NCBI RefSeq assembly: GCF_009649815.1
Contig: NZ_WJIC01000019.1
Span: 62,001 to 126,000, forward strand
Source of the DNA: Nocardia sp. SYP-A9097
GTDB taxonomy: Bacteria > Actinomycetota > Actinomycetes > Mycobacteriales > Mycobacteriaceae
Length of the DNA: 64,000 nt
Direction of reading: 5' to 3'
Below are positions 43,136 through 51,324 of the stretch, one piece after another. Made by a program: the position numbers and the translations under genes. The notes beneath the pieces are model-generated. The model had not been told where the DNA came from. It did no database searches and saw nothing but the letters and a program-made list of their open reading frames with translations. How positions within the stretch are numbered: position 1 is the first letter of the stretch; each line of letters opens with the position of its first letter.

Positions 43136-45121
43136 TCAGACCTCGGGACCCGTGCCGACGGGGCGGTGGGTGGCGTACCAGGACAGCAGTTCCGGGGCGT
43201 CTATCGCGCTCGGGTCCACGACTCGGGACGGATTCGCGCCCTGGAGTAGGCGTTTGAGAGGGACCTCCAGCTTCTTCCCGGTGCGGGTATGCGGAATGCC
43301 TGGGGCGCACAGGATTTCATCGGGGACGTGACGCGGGGAGACCCGGGTACGGATGGTGTGCGCGATGCGGTCACACAGCTCGGAGCTGAGCTCCAGGCCG
43401 TCGCGCAGGACCACGAACAGCGGCATCCAATAGCCGCCGTCGGGTTGTTCGATACCCAGCACCAGCGCTTCGAGCACTTCGGGCAGCGCTTCGACCGCCT
43501 GGTAGATCTCGGCACTGCCCATTCGAATACCGTTGCGATTCAAGGTGGAATCGGAGCGGCCGTGCACGGTGATACCGCCGTGCGCGTTGATGGTGATCCA
43601 ATCGCCGTGCCGCCACACCCCGGGATAGGTATCGAAATAGGCGTCGCGGTAGCGCGAGCCGTCCGGGTCGTTCCAGAAGCACAGCGGCATCGACGGCATG
43701 GGAGCGGTGACGACGAGTTCGCCGACCTCGCCGTGTACCGGGCGACCCGACTCGTTCCAAGCTTGCAGCGCCACAGCGAGATACGGCGCGGAGAGTTCAC
43801 CGGGGCGGACGGGGACGGTCGGTACACCGCCGATGAACGCCGAGACGATATCGGTGCCACCGCTGATGGAGGAGACCGGAATATCGCCGACGTGGTCGCG
43901 CAGCCACAGCGATGACGAGGCGGGCAGGGCCGCGCCGGTGCTGCCGATCTGGCGCAGCCGGCTCAGATCGTGGGTGCGCGAGGGCAGTACACCCGCCTTC
44001 TCACACGAGAGGACATAGCCGGGGCTGGTGCCCAGCACAGTGGTGCCCGTGCGAGCGGCCATGTCCCACAGGGCATCCGGAGACGGGTATGCCGGGCTGC
44101 CGTCGTAGCAGATGATGGTCGCACCGACCAGCAGTCCGGCGACCTGGAAGTTCCACATCATCCAGCTGGGGCTGGTGTACCAGAAGAAGGTGTCGTCGGA
44201 GCCGATATCCGACTGCAGGGCAATGGCTTTGAGGTGTTCCAGCAGGACACCCCCATGGCCGTGCACGATACCCTTGGGCTTACCGGTGGTGCCGGAGGAG
44301 TAGAGCACCCACAGCGGGTGCGCGAAATCGACCGGGGTGGTGACGATTTCCGCCGGAGACCAGCCGAGCTCGGCGGAGAGGTCCTCGGTGGCATCATCCC
44401 AGTCGAGAGTGCCTTCCAGGGTATGGCCCAGTCGTGCGAGCACGATGGTGCCGCGCAGGGTGGGCAGACCCGCACGCAGAGTGGCGATCTCGGCGCGCCT
44501 GTCATGTGTTCTGCCGCCGTATCGGTAGCCGTCGGCGGTGATCAGCACCGTCGGCTCGAGCTGGCCGAGACGGTCCAGAGCGGCCGCGGCGGTGTAGTCC
44601 TGACCACAGGCGCTCCAGATCGCACCGAGACTGACGGTAGCCAGGAAGGCGATGACCGCCTCGGGGATATTCGGCAGGTAACCGGCGACCCGATCGCCGG
44701 GCCGGACCCCCAGCTCGCGCAATGAACGGGCCAGAACGGCGGTACGGGAAAGCATTTCGGCCCAGGACACCTCACGGGGCGGGGCGTCCTCGCCGAGCGC
44801 GATAATCGCGGGCCGATCGGCGCGCGCCTGGCGCACCACCTGGTCGACGTAGTTGAGCCGCGTGCCGGGGAACCACTCGGCTCCCGGCATCGCCGCTTCG
44901 GTGAGTATCTCCGAGGGAGTGTCGCCGAGCTCGAAGTACTCCCACAGCGCCCGCCAGAACCCCGGAATATCGTCGACCGACCACTGCCAGAGTTCGTGAT
45001 AGTCCGCGGCGGTGACGCCATATCGCCGCTCCACGAACCGGGTGAAGTCGGTAATCCGCGCGCCCGCAATGGTTTCCGTATCGGTTGTCCACTGCGGCGC
45101 GGTGTGCTCGGACACCGTCAT
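43136..45121 (-). CDS. Acetoacetyl-CoA synthetase
   Basis: 661 residues. The ATG at 45121 overlaps the upstream dehydrogenase stop (ATGA). AMP-forming ligase motifs: VLYSSGTTGKPKGIVHGHGG, WRHGDWITINAHGG and the C-terminal Lys loop HTRTGKKLEVPLKRLL. The N-terminal FTRFVERRYGVTAADYHELW region is the acetoacetate-specific extension. It activates acetoacetate with ATP and CoA. With the dehydrogenase and transporter it completes 3-hydroxybutyrate use. Confidence 0.9.
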   Translation of the reverse strand: MTVSEHTAPQWTTDTETIAGARITDFTRFVERRYGVTAADYHELWQWSVDDIPGFWRALWEYFELGDTPSEILTEAAMPGAEWFPGTRLNYVDQVVRQARADRPAIIALGEDAPPREVSWAEMLSRTAVLARSLRELGVRPGDRVAGYLPNIPEAVIAFLATVSLGAIWSACGQDYTAAAALDRLGQLEPTVLITADGYRYGGRTHDRRAEIATLRAGLPTLRGTIVLARLGHTLEGTLDWDDATEDLSAELGWSPAEIVTTPVDFAHPLWVLYSSGTTGKPKGIVHGHGGVLLEHLKAIALQSDIGSDDTFFWYTSPSWMMWNFQVAGLLVGATIICYDGSPAYPSPDALWDMAARTGTTVLGTSPGYVLSCEKAGVLPSRTHDLSRLRQIGSTGAALPASSSLWLRDHVGDIPVSSISGGTDIVSAFIGGVPTVPVRPGELSAPYLAVALQAWNESGRPVHGEVGELVVTAPMPSMPLCFWNDPDGSRYRDAYFDTYPGVWRHGDWITINAHGGITVHGRSDSTLNRNGIRMGSAEIYQAVEALPEVLEALVLGIEQPDGGYWMPLFVVLRDGLELSSELCDRIAHTIRTRVSPRHVPDEILCAPGIPHTRTGKKLEVPLKRLLQGANPSRVVDPSAIDAPELLSWYATHRPVGTGPEV

Positions 45122-45867
45122 CGGGCGCTCCACCCACCATCCATGGTGTAGCTCGCACCGGTCACCATGCGGGCAGCAGCGGTGGCGAGCCAGCCGACCA
45201 GCGCGGCCACCTCCTCGGGCTCGACGAGTCGCTTGATGGCGTTCTCGGTCAACATGATTCGCTCCACCACCTCCTGCTCGGCGATGCCGTGTGCCGCCGC
45301 CTGATCGGCGATCTGGGTGTCCACCAATGGGGTTCGCACATACCCGGGGCTGACACAGTTGCTGGTGACGCCGTGCGGGCCACCCTCCAGCGCGGTGACC
45401 TTGGAGAGCCCCTCCAGCGCGTGCTTGGCGGTGACATATCCGGATTTGTAGGCCGAGGCCCGAATGCCGTGCACCGAGGAGATATTGATGATCCGGCCCC
45501 AGCCCTGCTGGTACATGTGCGGTAAAGCGGCACGAATGAGCAGGAAGGGAGCTTCGACCATGAGCGCCAACAGCATTCGGAAGCGCTCAGGCGGGAAGTC
45601 GGCAATCGGGTTGATGCTCTGCACCCCGGCGTTGTTCACCAGAATGTCCACCTCGAGGCGCAGGTCCTCCAGTGCGGTGACATCCAGCAGATCGATTTCC
45701 CAGGCGTGGCCGCCGACCGCGGCGGCCACCCGCTTCGCGCCCGGTCCGTCGATATCGGCCACGATCACCGTGGCCCCCTGCGCGGCAAGCTCTTTCGCGC
45801 AGGCCGCTCCGATCCCGCTCGCACCGCCCGTGACCAGGGCGGTGCGTCCGACCAGCTCGCCGCTCAT
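45118..45867 (-). CDS. 3-hydroxybutyrate dehydrogenase (SDR family)
   Basis: 249 residues. NAD-binding ALVTGGASGIGAA, NNAG, catalytic Ser in NISSVHG and YVTAKHAL (YxxxK), then CVSPGYVRTPLVDTQIADQA, which closely follows bacterial D-3-hydroxybutyrate dehydrogenases. It oxidises 3-hydroxybutyrate to acetoacetate, the substrate of the next enzyme. It overlaps both neighbours by four bases. Confidence 0.88.
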   Translation of the reverse strand: MSGELVGRTALVTGGASGIGAACAKELAAQGATVIVADIDGPGAKRVAAAVGGHAWEIDLLDVTALEDLRLEVDILVNNAGVQSINPIADFPPERFRMLLALMVEAPFLLIRAALPHMYQQGWGRIINISSVHGIRASAYKSGYVTAKHALEGLSKVTALEGGPHGVTSNCVSPGYVRTPLVDTQIADQAAAHGIAEQEVVERIMLTENAIKRLVEPEEVAALVGWLATAAARMVTGASYTMDGGWSAR

Positions 45868-47240
45868 GCGGCCACCTTTCGATTGCTCTCGGCCGCCAGG
45901 TTTTCCGCGTCGGCGAGATCTATGGCGGCCAGATCCGCGCCATTGGTCTCGCGCGCGAACAGCACCGCGACCACGGTGACGGCGGCGGCCCCGGCCAGGT
46001 ACCAGGCAATCGGCACCGAGGACTTGTAGGTATTGAGCAGTCGCACCGCGATGATCGGCGCGAGCGATCCGGCGACAATCGAGGTCACCTGATAGCCGAG
46101 GGACACACCGGAATACCGCATCCGAGTAGGGAACATCTCGGCCATGATGGCGGGCTGGGCGGCATACATGAAGGCGTGGAAGACCAGGCCGATAATGATG
46201 GCCGACAGAATCACCGCATTGTGTTTGCTGTCCATCATGGGGAAGGCGAAGAAGCCCCAGGTGCCGCCGGCCAGTGCGCCGATCAGGTAGATCGGGCGAC
46301 GCCCGAACCGGTCACTGAGCCGTCCCGCCAGGGGGATGACCGCGAAATGCACTGCGTGCGCGGCCAACAGCCACCACAGGATCACCTTGGTATTGGCTCC
46401 GACATGCACCTTCAAATAGGTAATGCTGAAGGTGACCACCAGGTAGTACAGGATGTTCTCACCGAAACGCAGTCCCATGGCGGTGAAAACCCCACGCGGA
46501 TAACGCTTCAGCACTTCGATGGCGCTGAACGAGGTCGCCTTCTCCTGCTCGGCCAGCTGCTGCGCGGCCAGGAAGATGGGCGCATCGGTGATCTTGGTGC
46601 GCACGTAGTAGCCGATCAGCACCACCACCGCCGACAGCCAGAACGCCACCCGCCAGCCCCACGACAGGAACGACGCATCCGACAGCGTGGAGGTCAGCAC
46701 CAGCAGCACTACGGTCGCCAGCATATTGCCCAGCGGCACCGCGGCCTGCGGCCACGAGGCCCAGAACGCGCGACTCTTACTCGGACTGTGTTCGGCCACA
46801 AGCAATACCGCGCCACCCCACTCACCGCCGACGGCAAAGCCCTGCATGAAACGCAGAACCACCAGCAGCGCGGGAGCCAGGTAGCCGACCTGCGCGAACG
46901 TCGGCAGACAGCCCATCAGGAAAGTGGTCGCGCCCACCAGCAGCAGACTCAACTGGAGCAGCTTCTTGCGGCCGTACTTATCGCCGAAGTGCCCGAACAC
47001 AATTCCGCCGATCGGCCGCGCCGCGAAGCCCACCGCATAGGTGACGAACGCCGCCAGAATCGCATCCAGATCACTGGTGCCCTTGGCGAAGAACACCTTG
47101 TTGAAGACCAGCGTCGCCGCCGTGCCGTAGAGGAAGAATTCGTACCACTCGACGACGGTGCCCGCCATCGAGGCGGCCACCACCCGCCGGAGTCCCGCCA
47201 GCGCTGTGCCCTGCGGCGGCTCCGTATCCCGGACGCTCAT
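45864..47240 (-). CDS. MFS transporter, metabolite:H+ symporter (MHS) type
   Basis: 458 residues, 12 membrane segments. GTVVEWYEFFLYGTAATLVF and GGIVFGHFGDKYGRKKLLQL are the MHS (ShiA/KgtP-like) hallmarks, along with FMQGFAVGGEWGGAVLLVAE. As first gene of the operon with 3-hydroxybutyrate dehydrogenase and acetoacetyl-CoA synthetase it probably imports 3-hydroxybutyrate or acetoacetate. Confidence 0.88.
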   Translation of the reverse strand: MSVRDTEPPQGTALAGLRRVVAASMAGTVVEWYEFFLYGTAATLVFNKVFFAKGTSDLDAILAAFVTYAVGFAARPIGGIVFGHFGDKYGRKKLLQLSLLLVGATTFLMGCLPTFAQVGYLAPALLVVLRFMQGFAVGGEWGGAVLLVAEHSPSKSRAFWASWPQAAVPLGNMLATVVLLVLTSTLSDASFLSWGWRVAFWLSAVVVLIGYYVRTKITDAPIFLAAQQLAEQEKATSFSAIEVLKRYPRGVFTAMGLRFGENILYYLVVTFSITYLKVHVGANTKVILWWLLAAHAVHFAVIPLAGRLSDRFGRRPIYLIGALAGGTWGFFAFPMMDSKHNAVILSAIIIGLVFHAFMYAAQPAIMAEMFPTRMRYSGVSLGYQVTSIVAGSLAPIIAVRLLNTYKSSVPIAWYLAGAAAVTVVAVLFARETNGADLAAIDLADAENLAAESNRKVAA

Positions 47241-47377
47241 CGTGCAACTCCTTCACGATCGGGCCGCGTCCCCTCATCTGTGACGCGGCCCACAAATCAA
47301 TCAGGTACCGAGTATTCGTGCACACTCGAACGGCAGCAATGGGCAAGTTCGCAGGCCATATCTGCAAAGATGCACAA

Positions 47378-48301
47378 ATGAGCGTGACCCCCGCCACTCC
47401 CCGGCCAAATCCGGACGACCTGCTCGTCCTACTCGCGGTGGGCCGCACCGGCCGCTATGTCGCAGCAGCCGATGAACTGGGGCTCAACCACACCACCATC
47501 TCGCGTCGCATCGCGGCACTCGAGCACGCACTCGGCGGACGAGTGCTGATGCGCGGCGCGGGCGGCTGGGAACTCACCGAACTGGGCCGAGAAGCCTTGG
47601 CAGCGGCCGAAACCATCGAATCCGCGGTTCGCGCACTGGGTTCGGGCACCGACGGCGTCCGCACCCTCGAGGGGGTGGTGCGCATGTCCGCCACCGACGG
47701 CTTCAGCGCCTATCTGGCCGCACCGGCCATCGCGCGGGTCCAGCGCGACCACCCCAAGGTGACCGTCGAAATCATCACCGCAACCCGCCGGGCATCACTG
47801 CAACGTTCCAGCCTCGACATAGAAGTAGTGGTGGGCAAACCTCAGGTCCGCCGGGCCGAAGCCTTCCCCCTCGGCGACTACACCCTGGCGCTCTACGCAT
47901 CCGAGTCCTACCTCGCCGTGCACGGCTCCCCCGAATCCGCGGCAGACCTGTCCAATCACCCCCTGGTCTACTTCATCGACTCCATGCTCCAGGTGGACGA
48001 TCTCGACCTGGCCCCCACTCTCTTCGCACCCACCATGCGCGAATCAATCTCCTCCACAAACGTTTTCGTCCATGTCGAAGCGACCCGCGCATCCGCTGGC
48101 ATCGGCCTGCTCCCCTGCTTCATGGCCGACCGGCACCCCGATCTCATCCGCGTCCTCCCGCACCAGGTGGCCGTCCGCGTCACCTACTGGCTCGTCACCC
48201 GCCCCGAAACCCTGCGCCGCCCAGAGGTTGCCGCCATAGTCCGGGCCCTGCGCAGCCAAGTGTCGACCATGCGCACCCAACTTCTCGGAACGATCCCCTG
48301 A
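47378..48301 (+). CDS. LysR-type regulator, likely of the ketone-body operon
   Basis: 307 residues from the ATG at 47378. N-terminal winged HTH: LAVGRTGRYVAAADELGLNH then TTISRRIAALEHALGG. Substrate-binding domain follows. It is divergent from the transporter-dehydrogenase-synthetase operon with a 137-base interval, the usual LysR arrangement; a small ATCT-GCAA-AGAT inverted repeat lies just before its start. Confidence 0.9.
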   Translation: MSVTPATPRPNPDDLLVLLAVGRTGRYVAAADELGLNHTTISRRIAALEHALGGRVLMRGAGGWELTELGREALAAAETIESAVRALGSGTDGVRTLEGVVRMSATDGFSAYLAAPAIARVQRDHPKVTVEIITATRRASLQRSSLDIEVVVGKPQVRRAEAFPLGDYTLALYASESYLAVHGSPESAADLSNHPLVYFIDSMLQVDDLDLAPTLFAPTMRESISSTNVFVHVEATRASAGIGLLPCFMADRHPDLIRVLPHQVAVRVTYWLVTRPETLRRPEVAAIVRALRSQVSTMRTQLLGTIP

Positions 48302-48479
48302 CCTGTCCGCGGGATCGAAAAGGGCGGCGGTGAGATCGGCGCGGTAGCCGCCGCGACGATTGAGGAAATCCACGGCCTCCGCGTACACCGGTACCGAGAT
48401 CGCATGGCGTCCAAGGGAATCGGGACGAGAGGGATCTCGCGGCCGGTGGCCCGAACCGATCGCCGCGGCGACCGGTTCG

Positions 48480-48677
48480 GGCCCACACGCCCGGCTATTG
48501 AACGAACGCCTCAATCGGGCCGAACAGCTCTTGGAGACAACGGAATTGCCGATCGAGCTGATCGCCCACCGGATCGGCTACCGCACCGCGGCGGTCTTCC
48601 GCGAACAATTCGCTCTCCGCCGCGGCCTGGCTCCCCGCGACTATCGCAGGACCTGCCGCGGCGGCGAGCCGGGCTGA
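48480..48677 (+). pseudogene. C-terminal remnant of an AraC/GlxA-type regulator
   Basis: LLNERLNRAEQLLETTELPI then ELIAHRIGYRTAAVFREQFA and APRDYRRTCRG is the second half of an AraC-type DNA-binding domain, including the recognition helix. The first helix pair and the sensor domain are absent, and the upstream 180 bases have no matching frame. It is a truncated gene. Confidence 0.6.
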
Positions 48678-48684
48678 GCGCCCG

Positions 48685-49941
48685 CTACTCCGCGGGCTTG
48701 GTGCCGTAGTCGACCTGAAACTCCTTGATGGCGTTGAGCCATCCCGAGCGCAGGCGTTTCGGGTCGCCCAGTTTGGTGAGGTTGGGGACACGCTCGGCCA
48801 GGGCTTCGAAGATCAGCGACACTTCGAGCCGAGCCAGGTTCGCGCCGACGCAGTAGTGCGCGCCGGTGCCGCCGAAGGACAGGTGCGGGTTGGGGTCGCG
48901 CAGGATATCGAAGCGGTTCGGCTCCTCGAAGACTTCCTCGTCGAAATTGGCCGAACGGTACACCATGACAACGCGTTGCCCCGCAGCGATTTTCACGCCA
49001 CCGAGTTCGGTATCAACCAGGGCGGTGCGCTGGAACGAGGAGACCGGGGTCGCCCAGCGAATGATCTCGTCGACGGCGGTGCCAGGGCGCTGCTGCTTGT
49101 AAAGCTCCCACTGGTCCGGGTTTTCGAGGAAGGCGATGATGCCGTGCGTGATGGCATTACGCGTGGTCTCGTTACCGGCAACCGCCAGCAGAATGACGAA
49201 GTAGCCGAATTCGGCCGAGCTGAGCGAGTTCCCGTCGATATCGGCATTCACCAGCTCGGTGACGATATCGTCGGCGGGACTGTTCTTGCGCTCCTCCGCC
49301 ATGACGTAGGCGTAGCCGATGATCTCCATGGCGGCGGTGAGCGGGTCGCCCTCGAAATCCGGATCGTCGTAGCCGGTCATCGCATTGGACCAGTCGAAGA
49401 CCTTCTTGCGGTCCTGCTGCGGTATGCCGATCAGCTCGGCAATGGCCTGCAGCGGCAGCTCGGACGCCACCTGGGTGACGAAATCGCCCGATCCGGCCTC
49501 GGCGGCGCGCTGGACGATGGAGTGCGCACGCGCGGTCAAATTCGCACGCAGAGCACCGATTACGCGAGGGGTGAAGCCCTTCGAGATCAGCTTGCGCAGC
49601 TTGGTGTGCTCGGGGGCATCCATATTCAGCAGCGACGCGCGCTGGGCCTCGACGGCCTCGCGCGCGATATCGTCGTTGAAGCGCGGAATCGCGGTGTTCT
49701 CGAAGCTGGAGAACTCGGCGGAGCGCAGTGAGATCTCTTTGATATCAGCATGTTTGGTGACGACCCAGAATCCGTCATCGGCGAAACCGCCGACGTCGTG
49801 GGGCTGCGGATTCCACCAGATGGGCGCGGCCCGGCGCAGCTGCGCCAGTTCTTCGACGGGTACCCGCTGAGCCCACAGCTCGGGGTCGGTGATGTCGAAT
49901 CCCTCGGGTAGGTCGGGCCGGGTGTGCTGGTCATGTATCAC
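48685..49941 (-). CDS. Cytochrome P450 of the CYP125 type (steroid C26/C27 monooxygenase)
   Basis: 418 residues. The sequence tracks mycobacterial CYP125A1 closely: LPEGFDITDPELWAQRVPVE, AAPIWWN, SLLNMDAPEHTKLRKLISKG, AVAGNETTRNAITHG (I helix), EIIRWATPVSSFQRTAL (ExxR), YRSANFDEEVFEEPNRFDIL, FGGTGAHYCVGANLAR (heme Cys) and RLRSGWLNAIKEFQVDY. CYP125 oxidises the terminal side-chain carbon of cholesterol or cholestenone. The GTG at 49941 is the only in-frame start before the conserved region and has no ribosome site, suggesting a leaderless mRNA. Confidence 0.9.
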   Translation of the reverse strand: MIHDQHTRPDLPEGFDITDPELWAQRVPVEELAQLRRAAPIWWNPQPHDVGGFADDGFWVVTKHADIKEISLRSAEFSSFENTAIPRFNDDIAREAVEAQRASLLNMDAPEHTKLRKLISKGFTPRVIGALRANLTARAHSIVQRAAEAGSGDFVTQVASELPLQAIAELIGIPQQDRKKVFDWSNAMTGYDDPDFEGDPLTAAMEIIGYAYVMAEERKNSPADDIVTELVNADIDGNSLSSAEFGYFVILLAVAGNETTRNAITHGIIAFLENPDQWELYKQQRPGTAVDEIIRWATPVSSFQRTALVDTELGGVKIAAGQRVVMVYRSANFDEEVFEEPNRFDILRDPNPHLSFGGTGAHYCVGANLARLEVSLIFEALAERVPNLTKLGDPKRLRSGWLNAIKEFQVDYGTKPAE

Positions 49942-49953
49942 GTTTCAAATATA
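49934..49953 (-). promoter_or_regulatory. Leaderless promoter and KstR-like site at the CYP125-type gene
   Basis: On the minus strand TATATT occupies -12 to -7 relative to the GTG start, exactly where a -10 element would place the first transcript base on the start codon. TGAAACGTGATACA (49947 to 49934) overlaps it and differs from TnnAACnnGTTnnA at one fixed base. It shares TGAAACGTG with the palindrome at 53890. An inverted TAAC-N5-GTTA lies just upstream at 49954-49966. Confidence 0.5.
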
Positions 49954-49996
49954 TAACAGCGCGTTACGTAATGTAATGCAATCGCCGATTTCAATG

Positions 49997-50010
49997 GTGA
50001 CCCAGGTCAC
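49997..50010. promoter_or_regulatory. CRP-like site between the P450 and NDH-2-like genes
   Basis: GTGACCCAGGTCAC contains GTGA-N6-TCAC, the core of the CRP/Cmr motif. Its centre is about 62 bases upstream of the inferred P450 transcript start, the usual class I activator position, and about 86 bases upstream of the divergent oxidoreductase start. Confidence 0.45.
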
Positions 50011-50089
50011 GCCGACGGGGTGTCACGTTCACGAGGGCTGAGCTGTCCCATAGCCGACCACCACGAACGAGCCCTTGGAGGCAGAGGCC

Positions 50090-51271
50090 ATGAATACCGA
50101 TCACACCCACCAGATCGTCGTCCTGGGCGCGGGCTACACCGGCATGCTCGCCGCGGTCCGGCTGGCCCGCAATACCCGCAAACTCGATACCCGGGTGACG
50201 CTGGTGAACCCGTCGGCCCGCTTCACCGAACGGCTGCGCATGCATCAGGTCGCGGCCGGGCAGGAGTTGACGGACTTCGGGATTCCGGAGCTGCTGGACG
50301 GCTCCGGAGTGCGGTTCCATCAGGCCGCGGCCACAGCCATCGATACCGCCGCGCGTACGGTCGCACTGAATGACGGCGTGACGCCGAGCTACGACACCCT
50401 CGTCTACGCGCTGGGCAGCAGCACCGACACCGGGAATGTGCCCGGGGTCGCGGACCACGCCTGGACGCTCAACGATCCCCGTCTGGCACACCGCTTTTCG
50501 CTGCGGCTCCGCGAAATCGCGGCCGCGGGCGGCACGGTCACGGTCTGCGGCGGCGGACTCACCGGGATCGAAGCCGCCACCGAGATCGCCGAGAGCCATC
50601 CCGATCTCACCGTCACGCTGATCAGCTCGGGTGAGCCCGGCGCGATGATGGGCGATAAGGCGCGCGCCCATCTGAACAAGGCCCTGGACCGCCTGGGCAT
50701 CATCCGCAGAATCGGCGTGCGGGTCATCAAGGTGCTGCCCGACGCGGTGCGCGTGGACACCGGCGAACTCGTCGCCTCGGACCTGACGCTGTGGACCACC
50801 GGCGTGAAGGTCTCACCACTGGCCGCCGATGCCGGAATCGCCACCGACGCAAAGGGTCTCATCATCACCGACCCCACCCTCCGCTCGATCTCACACCCGG
50901 AGATCCATCCCATCGGCGACGCCGCCGCCATCCGCATGGCCTGGGGGCAGGTCCACGGCACCTGCCAGACCGGCCTGCCCACCGCCGCCTACACCGCCGA
51001 CGCCATCACCCGCCGGCTCCGCGGTAAGACCGTGAAGCCCTTCCGGATCGGCTACTTCCACCAGCCGCTCAGCCTCGGCCGCCATGACGCCCTCATCCAA
51101 TTCACCAATGCCGACGACACCCCCAACCGCTGGTACCTCGCGGGCAAAGCCGCCACCCTCTACAAGGAATTCGTCAGCAGCACACCACCATTCGCCTACA
51201 AGATGAGCAAGCATATGAACGCTCAGGTCCAGCTGTCCAAGGGCGGCCGCGCCACCCGCCACACCGCGTGA
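50090..51271 (+). CDS. FAD-dependent NADH dehydrogenase (NDH-2)-like oxidoreductase
   Basis: 393 residues; GGAGGC lies upstream of the ATG at 50090. Two dinucleotide folds: IVVLGAGYTGMLAAVRLARN for FAD and VTVCGGGLTGIEAATEIAES for NAD(P)H. IHPIGDAAAIRMAWGQ binds the flavin. It resembles type II NADH dehydrogenases and related quinone reductases but lacks an evident C-terminal membrane helix. It is divergent from the P450 gene. Confidence 0.82.
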   Translation: MNTDHTHQIVVLGAGYTGMLAAVRLARNTRKLDTRVTLVNPSARFTERLRMHQVAAGQELTDFGIPELLDGSGVRFHQAAATAIDTAARTVALNDGVTPSYDTLVYALGSSTDTGNVPGVADHAWTLNDPRLAHRFSLRLREIAAAGGTVTVCGGGLTGIEAATEIAESHPDLTVTLISSGEPGAMMGDKARAHLNKALDRLGIIRRIGVRVIKVLPDAVRVDTGELVASDLTLWTTGVKVSPLAADAGIATDAKGLIITDPTLRSISHPEIHPIGDAAAIRMAWGQVHGTCQTGLPTAAYTADAITRRLRGKTVKPFRIGYFHQPLSLGRHDALIQFTNADDTPNRWYLAGKAATLYKEFVSSTPPFAYKMSKHMNAQVQLSKGGRATRHTA

Positions 51272-51324
51272 GGCGTTCGGGGCGGGGCCGGATCAGCCGG
51301 CCCCGCATCAGCCGGCATTCGAGT

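Noticed and set aside
49954..49971. TAAC-N5-GTTA and TTACGTAA as an extra KstR site before the P450 gene
   Set aside because: Half-site spacing is five rather than two, so it does not fit the KstR motif; noted only as an inverted repeat.
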